This document shows, piece by piece, positions 1 through 10,571 of a stretch of 64,000 nt of DNA (its first letter is position 1; every line of letters starts with the position of its first letter). The notes under the pieces are model-generated. The model was not told where the DNA came from and did no database searches. It saw only the letters and a list, made by a program, of their open reading frames with translations. Source of the stretch: Arachnomyces sp. PD_36 (taxonomy: Eukaryota > Ascomycota > Eurotiomycetes > Onygenales > Arachnomycetaceae); NCBI GenBank assembly GCA_032988195.1, contig JANTQE010000008.1, positions 124,001 to 188,000 of the forward strand, in the 5' to 3' direction. A program made the position numbers and the translations under genes.

Positions 1-194
1 CTTTGATGGTTTCTCTTTATTACTTCATAACGATTTGGCCTCGACTATCCGTACCTAATTCACCACTTTCTTCTCTAAAGACGCCCAACGAAGCCAAAGC
101 ACATCGCCTATTTTGGGAAACTGTTGGACCGCCCCTACGATGAGACATTTTGAAAGTCTCACAACCGTAGGCAGTGCATAGTAGACATCCGTGC

Positions 195-1737
195 CTAGCA
201 GTATCCAACTGTGCTGGTCGCTGTCGGCGTTGAGGTCGATTGTTTAATCGCAGGGTTGAAACCAATAAGTATAATATCCTTCATACCTGGGATCTTAACA
301 GATTTCGTTGAATAAACCAAGGCACTCTCGTCCCGCATTACTCGGATCGGCTCAATGTTCCCAGATGGACATGGCCATAACTTGGCTTTGTGTGAGACAA
401 AATGCTCTTCACTGCCTTCCACTGATCGTCCCTCGTTATCAAAGACTATTGGCGGGTACAGAAAACCATTCTCATCAATCGGGGACTTGGGGCTGCAAGA
501 AGCAAACCGGAGAAAAAGATGGCCTGACGAGTCGCTGACAAAATCAATAAAGGTTTTTGAAGCCAGGCTGTAGTCGTGGAACTTCGTATTCTTCAGAGTA
601 AAATCATTGTCAGGGCATTCGGAATGTGAATATCGAGGGAGTCGTTTTCTCGGATCCTCAGGTCCTAAGAAGTCGAGTGACTGTGTATAACAAGTTCTGC
701 GAAGAGAGCTTTGCCCATCTAACCATTCCTGTCGACATTCAACGATCGCAATTTGCTCGTTGCTCTCATCCACCTGCAGTGAGAGACTTGTCCACGAATC
801 ATGGATTGGCCCTTCGTTGTTCGCCCTTCTCCAAATCCTTTTTGAAGACTTCTCTCCTGTTTCAAGGCAGACCTTTTGACAGGCATAGAAGGAGTTCCCA
901 GATATTTCATCCCGAGCTGCAGCCTCAGTCGAAACAGCATAGAGATTTCGCCCAAATATCTCAAAGCATATTGTCTTTCCTATGTCTGAGCCTTCAACAG
1001 ACTCAAGATGCACAGTGCGATCCGAATCCCCTGGGTGCAGCAGATTAATACCAGTGATAAACCACCCATCAACCCGTAATTCGCCGTAGTAGAGGAAGGA
1101 CGTATTGTTGCGGACAAATGCTAAACCGGAGTCAGGCAATGGCTTCTTTGCCAGGACTTTCCAAGACCCAGCATCCACAAAAAGTAGGTGGGATCGCTGT
1201 TGATAGGAAAGGATTCCGTCTTTGTAATAAAGAAATGAGAATAAACCAACCTCGAGTGGGAAGACTGGAGTCACACAGATAGGTTTAGCCTGTATATCAT
1301 GGACCCTTATGATGCAGACTTTAAAAGCGGAGATGTAGAACAGAACACCATCGTTATACAGGAAGTCTTCCCCATAGGCGAGAAGGGCAACAGAGGACGG
1401 GTCTGCATTGGCATATGCTTCCCTCATTCTGGAAACACGGCCAAGGGCTTCAACATGTGGCATTGTTCCATTGATGGCACGTTTACCCTCCTTCGTAAAT
1501 GCGATGTTGGGCTGATAATTGTCAGTTTCTGGATTTAATGTGGTTGGGATTACACACCTTGACCACCTCACGGGCAATTGACTCACTATTCATCATCCAG
1601 AACATCCGTTTTCCCACTTGCCTCAGACTTCTCCAATCCTTGAGCCCCAGCATTGGGGCAATCGTCAACCACACCTCAGGAGGAAGTGTGTGTATGGAGA
1701 CACAAGCCTCAGACGGAAGAGCCATCTTGCTAGGCAA
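195..1737 (-). CDS. F-box domain protein, two exons
   Basis: Probable substrate adaptor of an SCF ubiquitin ligase. The first exon (1737-1558) encodes an F-box near residues 17-55, with LPPEVWLTIAPMLGLKDWRS followed by an LRQVGKRM helix. A 46-bp intron (1557-1512, donor GTGTGT, branch CTGAC, acceptor ATCAG) joins it in phase to the second exon (1511-195), giving about 498 residues. The long C-terminal part has no repeats I recognise. Fungal F-box proteins often carry such unclassified C-terminal regions, so the ubiquitination target cannot be inferred. The start is the first ATG below a TATA-like box at 1788-1795. Sure of the F-box and intron; less sure of the exact start. Confidence 0.75.
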
Positions 1738-1787
1738 AAACTATCATGCTACGAAAGAAAGATTCAATCTAGGAATAACATTTGCCC

Positions 1788-1795
1788 TTTATATA
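1788..1795 (-). promoter_or_regulatory. TATA-like box upstream of the F-box gene
   Basis: TATATAAA reads on the minus strand about 51 bp upstream of the ATG at 1737. Its position suits the F-box gene. This is sequence match only. Confidence 0.4.
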
Positions 1796-1800
1796 GTGGA

Positions 1801-2858
1801 CCCTGAAGCAAATGCAAATATACCAATAGGTGAAAAGGGTTTGAGAATTACTTCAGTAGGTTTGCAACTTGCAACCCAGCAAGGATGCTGCCTGAGGTGA
1901 TGCTGCTGAGAAGCTCACATTTGCAAACAGACAAGCAATAGGGAAGCAAGACCCCCTCTGAGTTCTGACGCATGGACCGATGCATTCCATGGCTGGGGCA
2001 AATGCCATCCAATCCATAATGCAGGGCAAGCCGCCTTCACCCGTCCGAACCATGGTCTGCGTCCAGACTATGGTCTGTTGTTCGCCTGTCCGAACTACGG
2101 TCGTGGGTGCCGACGAAAGTGCGAGATCTGCAAAGTGAGGATTTTTTTATTTTCATTCTTCTGCATTACTAACAATTAATCCCAGCATTGGCCTGATCCA
2201 GGGGACAAACGAGGGGATGTGACGGCAGAACAAACCAATGAGAACCAGTACGATCAAAATAAAGCAATGCAAAATGCATGAATACTTCCCACGGATTCCG
2301 CGCTGCCTAGTTACGAAGCCGTCTTCAATCAAGAACAACCCGGGTTGGAACCATTCCTAGAGGCCGCCTAATACCGCGGAGGCACAACAAGAACAAGGCT
2401 TTTCATTTGGATGAGGAGATGGTACATCTGCTAGTGCGGTTCGGCGCTCGGAAGTGGGGTGTGGGTCGACGGTGTCGGCGAGGGAGAAAGGGGGGTGCGG
2501 CTAACGATACACTGAGAATAGAACTGTTGCACGCGAACAATGCTGGATCAGGGGCGGGATTGACAAGTTTGCGGGAAGTTAGAAAATGGGCTGATTTTAA
2601 AGTGAGGTAGTGGTGCACCAGCAAATTTACGCTATTCTTTATTCTTACTAGCGCATCGACATACTCTATCCTGACCTCAGCCCTGCTCCCAGAATTAAAG
2701 AATTACTAATAGATGACTAAGCTAATCAGTCAGTGCCAACCTTCTCTGAGCAACATCACTGACCCCATCCCTAATCTCATCAGTGCCTGTCAGTGTGGTC
2801 TCCTCAATGCTCGGGATGAATGTGGTTCGAAGACACTAGCTGGTTCTTCATCCTCTCC
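1801..2858. other. Intergenic, no gene seen; short GTCCGAAC-type direct repeats
   Basis: Short open frames on both strands here have no recognisable content. At about 2042-2100 three loosely matching copies of a GTCCGAACYAYGGTC-like element follow one another, with the middle copy divergent (GTCCAGACTATGGTC). They could be decayed minisatellite or factor sites. Nothing else stands out. Confidence 0.4.
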
Positions 2859-3032
2859 TTATTTTGCAGCAGCATCGGTCTCCTTTTCCCCACAAGTTTT
2901 GCACTTCCTAGAAAGCTTTTGGACGACGGTGTTCGGTTGACAATCCTTCCCACCAGGATTTTCGCACGGAAAGTCTCCTTCACACTTTTCCATGTGGCCA
3001 CAGTCGAATCGATAAAAGGTGGGGCGACACAT
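2859..3032 (-). CDS. Small cysteine-rich protein, 57 aa
   Basis: A single open frame starting MCRPTFYRFDCGHMEKCEGD and ending in an Ala/Lys tail encodes 57 residues with seven cysteines (2, 11, 17, 23, 31, 44, 47) and a CGH motif. The C-terminal CKTC pair is typical of a zinc knuckle. I know similar small fungal proteins that begin MC...CGH, all of unknown function, and recognise this as that general type rather than by a firm match. There is no signal peptide, so a cytoplasmic zinc-binding role is likelier than a secreted effector. An upstream exon cannot be excluded because the frame stays open upstream of the ATG. Confidence 0.5.
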   Translation of the reverse strand: MCRPTFYRFDCGHMEKCEGDFPCENPGGKDCQPNTVVQKLSRKCKTCGEKETDAAAK

Positions 3033-3938
3033 GATACAAAACTTGCGTATGAATCTTTGAAGAAGCGAGCATCATCAGTAAGAGATGTTACACGAGGCAT
3101 AGAGATGATATATACCAAAGGTAGTCTGAGTCAATATCCCTCGATTATCAATCCTCTTTTCGTCGGCCTTCTTCTTGTCCAATTCGCCGCTCGTTGGGAT
3201 CTGCTCTTAGAAAGTATGACAAGAATACTAGGGCAAGGAAGATATAATAGTATAGGACAACAAGCAGGGGATTCTTCAGTGGATTGAATGAAAAGGACTG
3301 AGGATCACTTGATTCTGCTTCATTGATGAGTTGCATGGTATTCACACCTTCTCTAGTGGATATCATTTCCCTTTAAATGGTCAATCGTTCAGCCCAGCCA
3401 GGGGGGAAAGCTGGAGAATATACCACCTCTTCTCCATACACCTGCCCAAAAAAAGGCTTGCATTAGCAAGGACATATCATCACCATCAATATCCTCATAC
3501 TAGCTCTTTGGAAACAGCCAGAAGCAGCCAAAACACAGCACCAAATTATTGAAAGCTGTTATGAGATGGCTAAGGATCCGAGCAACTGCGGCGAGATTCC
3601 CTGTGTGGTTCAGGGATGGTCACAATCAGGGGTCGGGATCAGCCAGATTGAAGACGATGCGAAGGTGGAAAATATATCTATCAGCCCTGGCTTTTATCAG
3701 ACTTGCGTGGCTGCATCTACGAAAAGAAATTTTGTACTTTGCGGACAGTCTCTCCAGCTACAGTCTCCACTTCACTGTAAGGACCCTTTCCCAGTCGCCC
3801 GTTGCCCTTTCAATTAACGAACATGGCCAATATACTCGCAAAATTGAACCGCAGGTCGACATATGACGAGCGTCAGAGAATACGCAGCTTGGATAATTGT
3901 TCAGTAAACTAATATTCTGTCCCTTCCCAAATATTTTT
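3033..3938. other. Intergenic, no gene seen
   Basis: Only short open frames without family resemblance are present on either strand. Confidence 0.4.
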
Positions 3939-4471
3939 TCATGCCTCCTCATATGCCCGAAGCACCATTTCATTTGCTGCAAGTCGCCCATGCATACGGA
4001 CTAGATGGTCCTCTGGGCCTAACCATTCGCTTTGGGCAACATCAAAGTGGTTCCTGACTGAGACCACCCTGTCCTCGGTAACTGCCAAATCGTATTGGGA
4101 ACCACCTAAGGGAACAAACGCTGGTACGTTATAAACCGGAAAATGTCTACTAAGGGCGCTATCAAGAGCTATTTCGTCGCGAAGCCAAGTGATTCGGATA
4201 CAGATAAGGCGGCGCCGATGCTATGCAGAATTAGCACTGTTTGCATCCGAATTTTGGGTATATACATACACTGTCGCCTGTCAAGGTCGTATCTTGCGTT
4301 GGACTGGGCGATGCTTGTTCCGACCCATTGACGCAGTTGAACCTTTGCTCGTATGTACAATTCCTGGCCTTCACGGCCCGAAAAGAAATAACCAATGACT
4401 TCTGTCACCTGCATAGATGCCAGACTGGGATTGATGGGACTGTTGGGCGGAGTTGGAGGGGGAATTGCCAT
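3939..4471 (-). pseudogene. Disrupted or split gene of unknown function
   Basis: Two protein-like stretches lie head to tail in different frames. The first starts MAIPPPTPPNSPINP at 4471 and runs through VIGYFFSGREGQ towards about 4260. The second runs from about 4190 to the stop at 3939 and contains FVPLGGSQYDLAVTEDRVVS and ends in AANEMVLRAYEEA. Both have natural amino-acid composition. An apparently ideal intron (GTATGT donor near 4268, TAG acceptor near 4220) splices in the wrong phase and meets a stop. The locus is therefore either a pseudogene with an indel, a gene with a splice I have missed, or a sequence error. I do not recognise the family. Confidence 0.4.
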
Positions 4472-4956
4472 GTTCTCAAATTCAATGTCCGTATCAGACG
4501 AGCAGAGGTAAACGAAGCGCAACACAAAGATAGAAGTGAGAGGTATTCTGCGTACGGAAGCAAAGGGGGGCAGGATCATTGCAAGGCGGCCTGGATCGCA
4601 ACAAGGCTACCGGTGCGGTGAGGCTTCTCTTATATGCTGATCTGCGGCAGCCCGACAAAATCGTTCGCAGCTTGTTGCTGGCTCATGAAAAGCCATTTCC
4701 ATTATTATAAGATGGCGAATCGCTGGTAAAGGAAAGAATTGCTGGCGTAAGAAAGCAGCACAGCCAGGTAGGAGATCAAATAGAAGCCACGCTAGTGTAT
4801 TCTGCTTTGCATAGAGGTCCTTACCTGTGATTTGGGTGATTGAATGCAGCTGCTAGTACGGGAGTTGTAGAAGAAAGGTCAATCTTGGTCTTTGATGGGT
4901 GAAGTAGAGTTGCCCGGGGCAACTTTACTTCCCCCCAGTAAGCCGAAAGTCAGCCG

Positions 4957-4990
4957 AGTCAGCGCCAATAGGAATCGAACCGTATGCAGG
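4957..4990 (-). other. tRNA 3'-half-like relic
   Basis: The minus strand carries GGTTCGATTCC, an exact RNA polymerase III B-box, followed by a short stretch resembling an acceptor 3' strand (CTATTGGCGC). No matching A-box or complementary 5' acceptor strand is found within 100 bp upstream, so it is at most a fragment. Confidence 0.25.
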
Positions 4991-5100
4991 ACTCACTTGG
5001 ACATGGGTCCCTTAGTCACGTGACAGTAATTGTCGGAAGTGCTTTGCTTGAAAGAATCCATCCTAACAGATCCGCAACTGCAACACACTTGTTCAACATC

Positions 5101-7263
5101 ATGGGAAACAGTAATAGCTCAACTGTAAGTAAGGCTGCAGTCGTTAGCTCTCAAATGAAATGATTTTAATACAGCCTGCAGCTTTCCACGAAACTCCATG
5201 AACTTGGTGATCTCGCTTGTCAGCTCGGTGACGATGTTCGTACTTATTCCTTTGGCTGATGATATCGTAGCTCACCGTGATGTCTAGAGCATTGGCAGAT
5301 CTTTGAAATCTATTAGCGACTCTCCTGATGATATCAAGTCTCTTCGCGCAGTCGTCGCTGCTGGGATAAATCGGCAGACCCAAATTGGCTCACGCAAGTT
5401 ATGGTTCCAAAACTTTATTGATGGCAACAAGAAGTTATCTGCAAAAGAGGTTGACTCCCTTGCATCGATTACAAGCGGCTGGGAGCTTAACAGCGAGACG
5501 TTGAAGGCGGTGCAAAAAGATGTCTCTAAGTGGAGTAGAGCTCCGTCCTCTTTTCTTCCGTCTAATCAACATGGCATCAATGCTGTCCAGGACTCCTATG
5601 AGGATATCGAAAATATCGAAAAGACTGACCAACCACGACGCAAATTCCGTCTAATAAAGCTCTACGAAATTCTTCATGAAAAAGAAGAAAAGCTACGAAG
5701 CACATATAAGAAGAATCATCAACGGCGTGATAACAATGAGAAACAAAATGAGGGCAAAAAACTGCGTTCTCTTGCACTTGCTGAAATAGTGAAGGAGACA
5801 TGGGGCCGTCTTTCACCTGAGGTGTTGAAGGAAAAGAAAGAAAAGCTTGCTAAATACTGTCGTGCGGGGGGGAGGTGGGCGGAAATCAAGCACAAAGAGG
5901 TGATACTTGCACTCAGAAACATAAATAACAAAAGGTTCGTTAAGGTTTCTGGCAAATTATCAATGCTAAATTTTAGCCCAGTTTCGAGCGAAAACGATTG
6001 TCGGACCTTCAGTTCATAGCAATAAACTCATTCGTATCGTCCATATTCCCTGAAGAATTCCGGACTGTGCTACAGAGGGCATATGAAGCTATTGATGCGA
6101 AGCACCATAGACGTATGAGCCGAAAACGGAAAGCAAGTTCGACCCGGATTACGAACAAACGCGTTCGCAGAGACGGAGTTTCGCAAGCATCTGATCTCAA
6201 CGATGCGTCGGGCTGCGACGAGCGACAATCCTCTGAAGAACCAAGTGAATCGGATTGTGATGACACTTTCTCGGATGCCACGTCGCAGTCTACTTCAAAT
6301 GATGCTGATTTTCACGGTTTTGCTGAAGGAGAAGTTGAAGGAGATACCAGCACAGAACGCGGCTGTCGGCCAACTGATGGTCAAGTTACATCAAGCGATA
6401 GAGACCAAGACACCGACTCCCACCAGCAGACATCTCTACTAGTGGACACAGAGACTTTGAGAATACAGAACCCAGCCCCGCAGGGTGCCTACGGGCCACT
6501 GAGCGAAACAACCTTTCCATTACAAAGGTAACCAGTTCCTTCAGCACCCTTATCCTGTGCCTTATGGGTAGGTAGTGGAATCATTGCTTACCACTGTTCG
6601 TTGTCAAATAGTAATTCATCGAATTCTGAAGCTTCCAATTTCAACAGTATGAGAACAAATAGATTTAGCGACCCCATGTCCGACTTTAACCATATGAATA
6701 TGGATAGCTATAGCAATGCAAACCCTGCTATGGGAGATGCGACCCGTGCATTTCCCAATCTGAACCCGAGCGACCTCAACAACACCTGTCATCAGATCGA
6801 TACAAATTCGGCAGTTCCAGGCACCCTGTACCAGCCTGGGTTGTTTGACACGAATTCCTCAGTTCCAAGCGCCCCGGGGTCGTTTGACACGAATTTCGCA
6901 GTTCCAGGCACCCCGTACCAGCCTGGGTTGTTTGACACGAATTCCACAGTTCCAAGCGCCCCGGGGTCGNNNNNNNNNNNNNNNNNNNNNNNNNNNNNNN
7001 NNNNNNNNNNNNNNNNNNNNNNNNNNNNNNNNNNNNNNNNNNNNNNNNNNNNNNNNNNNNNNNNNNNNNNNNNNNNNNNNNNNNNNNNNNNNNNNNNNNN
7101 GACACGAATTTCGCAGTTCCAGGCACCCCGTACCAGCCTGGGTTGTTTGACACGAATTCCACAGTTCCAAGCGCCCCGGGGTCGTTCGACACGAGTTTCA
7201 GAGTTCCATACGTATATTATCGAAGTGGATATAACAATCCAGTTTTGGGCAGTGTTGCGGCAT
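5101..7263 (+). CDS. Predicted N-myristoylated protein with Pro/Gly-rich C-terminal repeats
   Basis: Unknown function. My model is join(5101-5124, 5182-5235, 5288-about 5935, 5977-6527, 6612-7263). The protein starts MGNSNSST, a good N-myristoylation signal (Gly2, Ser6), then has LSTKLHELGDLACQLGDD and a long charged helical region (about residues 30-240). An acidic/serine-rich region with a basic RKRKASS/KRVRR cluster follows. The C-terminus is a tandem array of FDTN-type repeats ending SGYNNPVLGSVAA. Introns 1, 2 and 4 are phase-compatible with good signals; the donor of intron 3 (5900-5940) is uncertain. The array is interrupted by 131 N. The frame before and after the N run differs, so the gap length is wrong for a continuous gene. 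Membrane anchoring through the lipid is inferred. Confidence 0.55.
6796..7210 (+). repeat. Coding minisatellite, 87-bp unit (39 + 48 bp)
   Basis: Two alternating modules repeat in frame: a 39-bp module encoding FDTNSxVPSAPGS and a 48-bp module encoding FDTNFAVPGTPYQPGL, giving an 87-bp unit. Copies before and after the assembly gap are almost identical at the DNA level, which indicates recent expansion or homogenisation. The edges (6796-6843 and 7185-7210) are more divergent, as expected at array borders. It lies within the C-terminal coding exon. Confidence 0.85.
6970..7100. other. Assembly gap (131 N) inside the minisatellite
   Basis: A run of 131 N. Frame continuity of the repeat across it would need 3 + 87k bases (for example 90 or 177), so the stated length is probably an estimate. 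Confidence 0.95.
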
Positions 7264-7319
7264 GAAGGCTTACATTGATATATTAAGTGTTTTTGATTCT
7301 AGGATATACTGCCAAACGT

Positions 7320-7789
7320 TCATAACAAGACCAGTCCCGCAACTCTTCCATTTTCAGAAACCTTCATCGTACTCAGCTGAAATACTTGATTGTAGAAGCC
7401 ATCCCTTACTATTTCACTTCCAATTTCTCCAGTTCCAAGAATATCCAAAGGGACGAATGCGGTAGGTGTTCTTCCAATAAGCGAAGTGCCGGGGAAGTAG
7501 ACGTAGCCCCATGACTTGGAGTAGGACTTATCAGCGGGATTAACCTATAAATTTGTCAGGTATAACGGAGTTTTCGTGGTGACGTTCGGCTAACCTCAGC
7601 ATGTATCCAGTCGATTACGACCTTACAGGCAGCGGAGGGTTCGAATGTAGCGATCGTACCATCTGTGGGGGTAGGGAGGCTTGAAACAATGCTCCTAACC
7701 TCATCCCACGCTTTTTGGACAAGGCCGGGTAATTGTCCTGTGAATGGTATAGGTTTGACGGGAGTATCGGCTTGATCACTCGCAGCCAT
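7320..7789 (-). CDS. Conserved-looking hypothetical protein, 139 aa, two exons
   Basis: Exon 1 (7789-7595) begins MAASDQADTPVKPIPFTG; exon 2 (7544-7320) begins VNPADKSYSKSWGYVYFPG and ends GRVAGLVLL. The 50-bp intron (GTTAGC donor, CTGAC branch, TATAG acceptor) is in phase 0. The composition is that of a globular alpha/beta protein with no signal peptide, membrane segment or motif I recognise. An in-frame ATG 24 codons upstream (7861) is an alternative start. It converges on the repeat-containing gene with only about 57 bp between stop codons. Confidence 0.55.
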
Positions 7790-7861
7790 TCTGCCGAGTC
7801 GCGGAAGATCAGTGTGCATAGGAGTTTGCATGCGCAGTTTTGATGGTTCTTGTTCACCCAA

Positions 7862-8350
7862 AAGTCTTATATGGGTGTCAAGAAGGCATGAGTAAAGCTC
7901 ACGATAGGTTTAGGATCGCAGAACCGATGAGAAAGGAGCGTTGGATGAACGATGAGGAAGGCTACAAAATATTCAAAAGCAGCGGGGCCAGAGGGGCAAA
8001 AGTTTGACAGGGAGAACTCGGATAATACTTTTCGCGGGGAATCAACAAAAGAGTCATCTTGTGAAGAATATCAAGTTCTTTCCCCCAAAATTGTCATGTG
8101 GTTCGCTATCATATGGGCAAATTAGGTAGCAATACAGTAACAAAATAGTACAATAAAACTACAATAAAACTGAAGAGGTGACAATGGGGAGCGAGTATCA
8201 CACCTCTACGTCATCCACATGTTTTAGAAAAATTTCCAGAAGGTTCCTTACCAACCACTCATGTCGCTCGTCCACTTCAAAATTAGCCTGCCTGCCAACG
8301 GATAAGGATCGCTAGCGTTCAAGATAAAACGATCTCGTACCTTTGTCATC
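7862..8350. other. Intergenic, no gene seen
   Basis: AT-rich stretch with a small direct repeat of AATAAAACTAC near 8145-8170. No protein-like frame or RNA gene was seen. Confidence 0.4.
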
Positions 8351-8716
8351 ATGTCTCATGACCTTGCCCGAGTTTATGCTCTTGGTGATAGGCTTTTCTG
8401 TGTCCTGCAGCACGCGGCGGAGGACATACTCTATAAAAGTTTCGACCGGTCATCATCTAAGTACTCTGACACAATTGTGTGCGACTTGTTGGAAATCGCA
8501 GCGAGTGAGATAGCTTCCAGAGAGGATTCTCTTGCCGATAGAATCTTGTGGTTAGCTGTGGAGAGGCTAGAGAGGCTTCAGAAATTCGACAGATTCGAAT
8601 CTCTTCTTCATGAACACAATGACCTGGCTGTGTGCGTATCTATGCGTGCAGGAACCAAGGGTTGGAATGGGGAGAAACGAGTGGGTGTTAGGTTCAAGCA
8701 GGAAGGGTTGTTTTAG
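8351..8716 (+). pseudogene. BTB/POZ-type protein remnant
   Basis: A 121-codon frame begins MSHDLARVYALGDRLFCVLQ. The VYALGDRLF pattern followed by a helical stretch is what follows the BTB fold in the large fungal family of BTB/POZ proteins. The BTB core that should precede it is absent on this strand upstream, and the last 25 residues look random. I read it as the C-terminal relic of a BTB gene, or a very short diverged copy. Confidence 0.35.
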
Positions 8717-8879
8717 GTCTCTTCAATTGATGCTCCCTTGCTGGATAGTTCCTGGGAGTGGAGCGGTGGTTCCCAGTACACGGGGCGTTAGTTGCCAATT
8801 TGGATTCCTTCTATTGCGAAGCTTTTCCGTTGCGAGCTGGTTTTGTTTTAGTTGCGAGCCGGAATTTGACTAGGACTCG

Positions 8880-9090
8880 TTTAAAAAATTCATGAGTCGT
8901 AGGAACGGGACGCGAGGTCCCAGAAACATTGACTTTATTCCCGGAAGCGTTTGTATTCTAGGAACACTCATCTCGTTTTTAGGAATAATATGACGATTTC
9001 TAGGAATATTACAAGTGTTCCCCAAACGCAAATACGTTCTCGGAACCAACCCAATGTTTCTAGAAACTAACGTCCTGTTCCCGGGAAGCA
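8880..9090 (-). repeat. Decayed tandem repeat, about 21-bp period
   Basis: On the minus strand a motif resembling TTCCYRGAAAYR recurs about every 19-24 bp roughly ten times (for example TTCCCGGGAACAGG, TTTCTAGAAACATT, ATTCCTAGAAATCG, GTTCCTAGAATACA). Several copies contain the palindrome TTCTAGAA or TTCCCGGGAA. The copies are too diverged to be recent. The translated pattern PRN/SRN is a by-product of the period. Confidence 0.55.
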
Positions 9091-9184
9091 TCTGTCAAAA
9101 TGTAAAAATGTAAGGTTTCTGCCAATTCATTTGACTACTTTAACATGTATAAGTTCCTTGATTTCACTGCTTAATGACATGGAA

Positions 9185-9892
9185 TCAAGGTACTTCCCCG
9201 GCAGTGACGAAAGATAACGAGCTATCCAAGGACGCCCTTGTTTGTCCAAAAGGCTCCGTCATGCAGCACTCGACAAAATACACGGCTCCACATGTCGAAC
9301 ATTTGCGAGACGGCTGCGTCGTTATTGCCTCATGAACAAGGCTCCTGGTCTGGAATACTCGAGCAGGCCCTGACGGCCTCCCGCAGAACTCACAGTCGGG
9401 AATCTCGATAGATCCACATGTAGCACAATGCGATGGCTGGGTTTTCAACATATCCGCAATCATTCGTAAGCAAACACCACAGGGTCGGTTGTCAACGCTT
9501 GCACGCCTGTCGGCCCTCCTGACATAGAATACTGATGCCGCTGTCGCGATAACCCCTAAGACGCCCACAAGTCCAAAAGCTATAGACGGACCGAGTTCAT
9601 CTGCTGGAGCTCTGCGTTCCACCGAGAGGTAACCGCGGACTTGAAGCCAAGAGTCCCCGCCAACGTCGATATGAGGTAGCGCGAATACTTGAACATGCTG
9701 AGGGTAATACACGCCAGCCTCAATAGTTCCCTTGTAATGCGACGCTGAGAAACCGAACGTATTTTCAGCCTTTCCTCTCAAGTTTGTTAGACACGGACCC
9801 TCAAGTTGTGAAGGGCACACTTACACTATCCCAGTTAAATATGGACATGTTTTGGTTCCCTTCCTCTGCTCCTGCGCACACTGATCAGTCAT
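9185..9892 (-). CDS. Single-pass membrane protein with zinc-ribbon cysteines
   Basis: Modelled as exon 1 9892-9825 (MTDQCAQEQRKGTKTCPYL) and exon 2 9776-9185, joined by a 48-bp intron with GTAAGT donor and CTAAC branch, giving about 219 residues. A hydrophobic segment (SIAFGLVGVLGVIATAASVF) is followed by basic residues (VRRADRR) and then a soluble region with CxxC-type pairs: CGVC, CATC, CEFC, CSTC and a terminal ECC. That is the layout of two small zinc ribbons on one face of a membrane. The partner and role are unknown. The start exon is uncertain; further upstream exons are possible. Confidence 0.5.
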
Positions 9893-10571
9893 TTGGAATA
9901 GTACAAATGACCCGCGGAGTTAGTTCTTTGCGGCGGCGAGGTCGTCAGCCACCAGCATCACTGGCAGTAGCAGTTTAGTTTTCGTCAAGACGACGCGGGG
10001 TGGAACCAACCCACATCAGCAGGACTGCATTACCGCCAGCCGCTGTGCCAAGACAACTCGGTTAAAACTCAAATGCATCTTCCTTCAATGCATGGTGGGC
10101 CACGGTCAGGCTTCACTGGCTGCGAGCCTGATGATGCTCCGCCGCTGTGTCAGCTACGCTTGCCATTCAATTGACCTATTTGAACACTTCCTTGTTCGGA
10201 GTTTCGGCACCATTTTGTCCTTACATTTTCATTGGTTGGCTTATAATCCAACCTGATGTATCTTAGCCAATCAATATCCAGCTCTTCACACGATCAAATC
10301 TTTTGCGGTTGTCCCCACTTTCTTGTCATTACATAATTGCGATCAGCTGAAGCAGATTTCGTCTGTCGCACGTGATGAGCTTCTCGGGTCGCTATTGTGG
10401 AGTGGAACGGAACATATATATTCCATTTTGCCTCTGAACGCGTGAAGTTTCCTCGACGCGGCATACTAGAGAATATATCTATGATTTCGTGTTACTACAC
10501 ATAGTGTTATACGCGACTGCTTTCACAAAGGTCCGCATGGATCTGATGACAGTCTGACTACTCTATTCTTC
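9893..10571. other. Intergenic, no gene seen
   Basis: Contains CCAAT-type motifs and an inverted repeat GGTTGG...CCAACC near 10234-10253. No coding frame was seen. Probably the 5' region of the membrane protein gene and the 3' region of the Myb-like gene. Confidence 0.4.
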
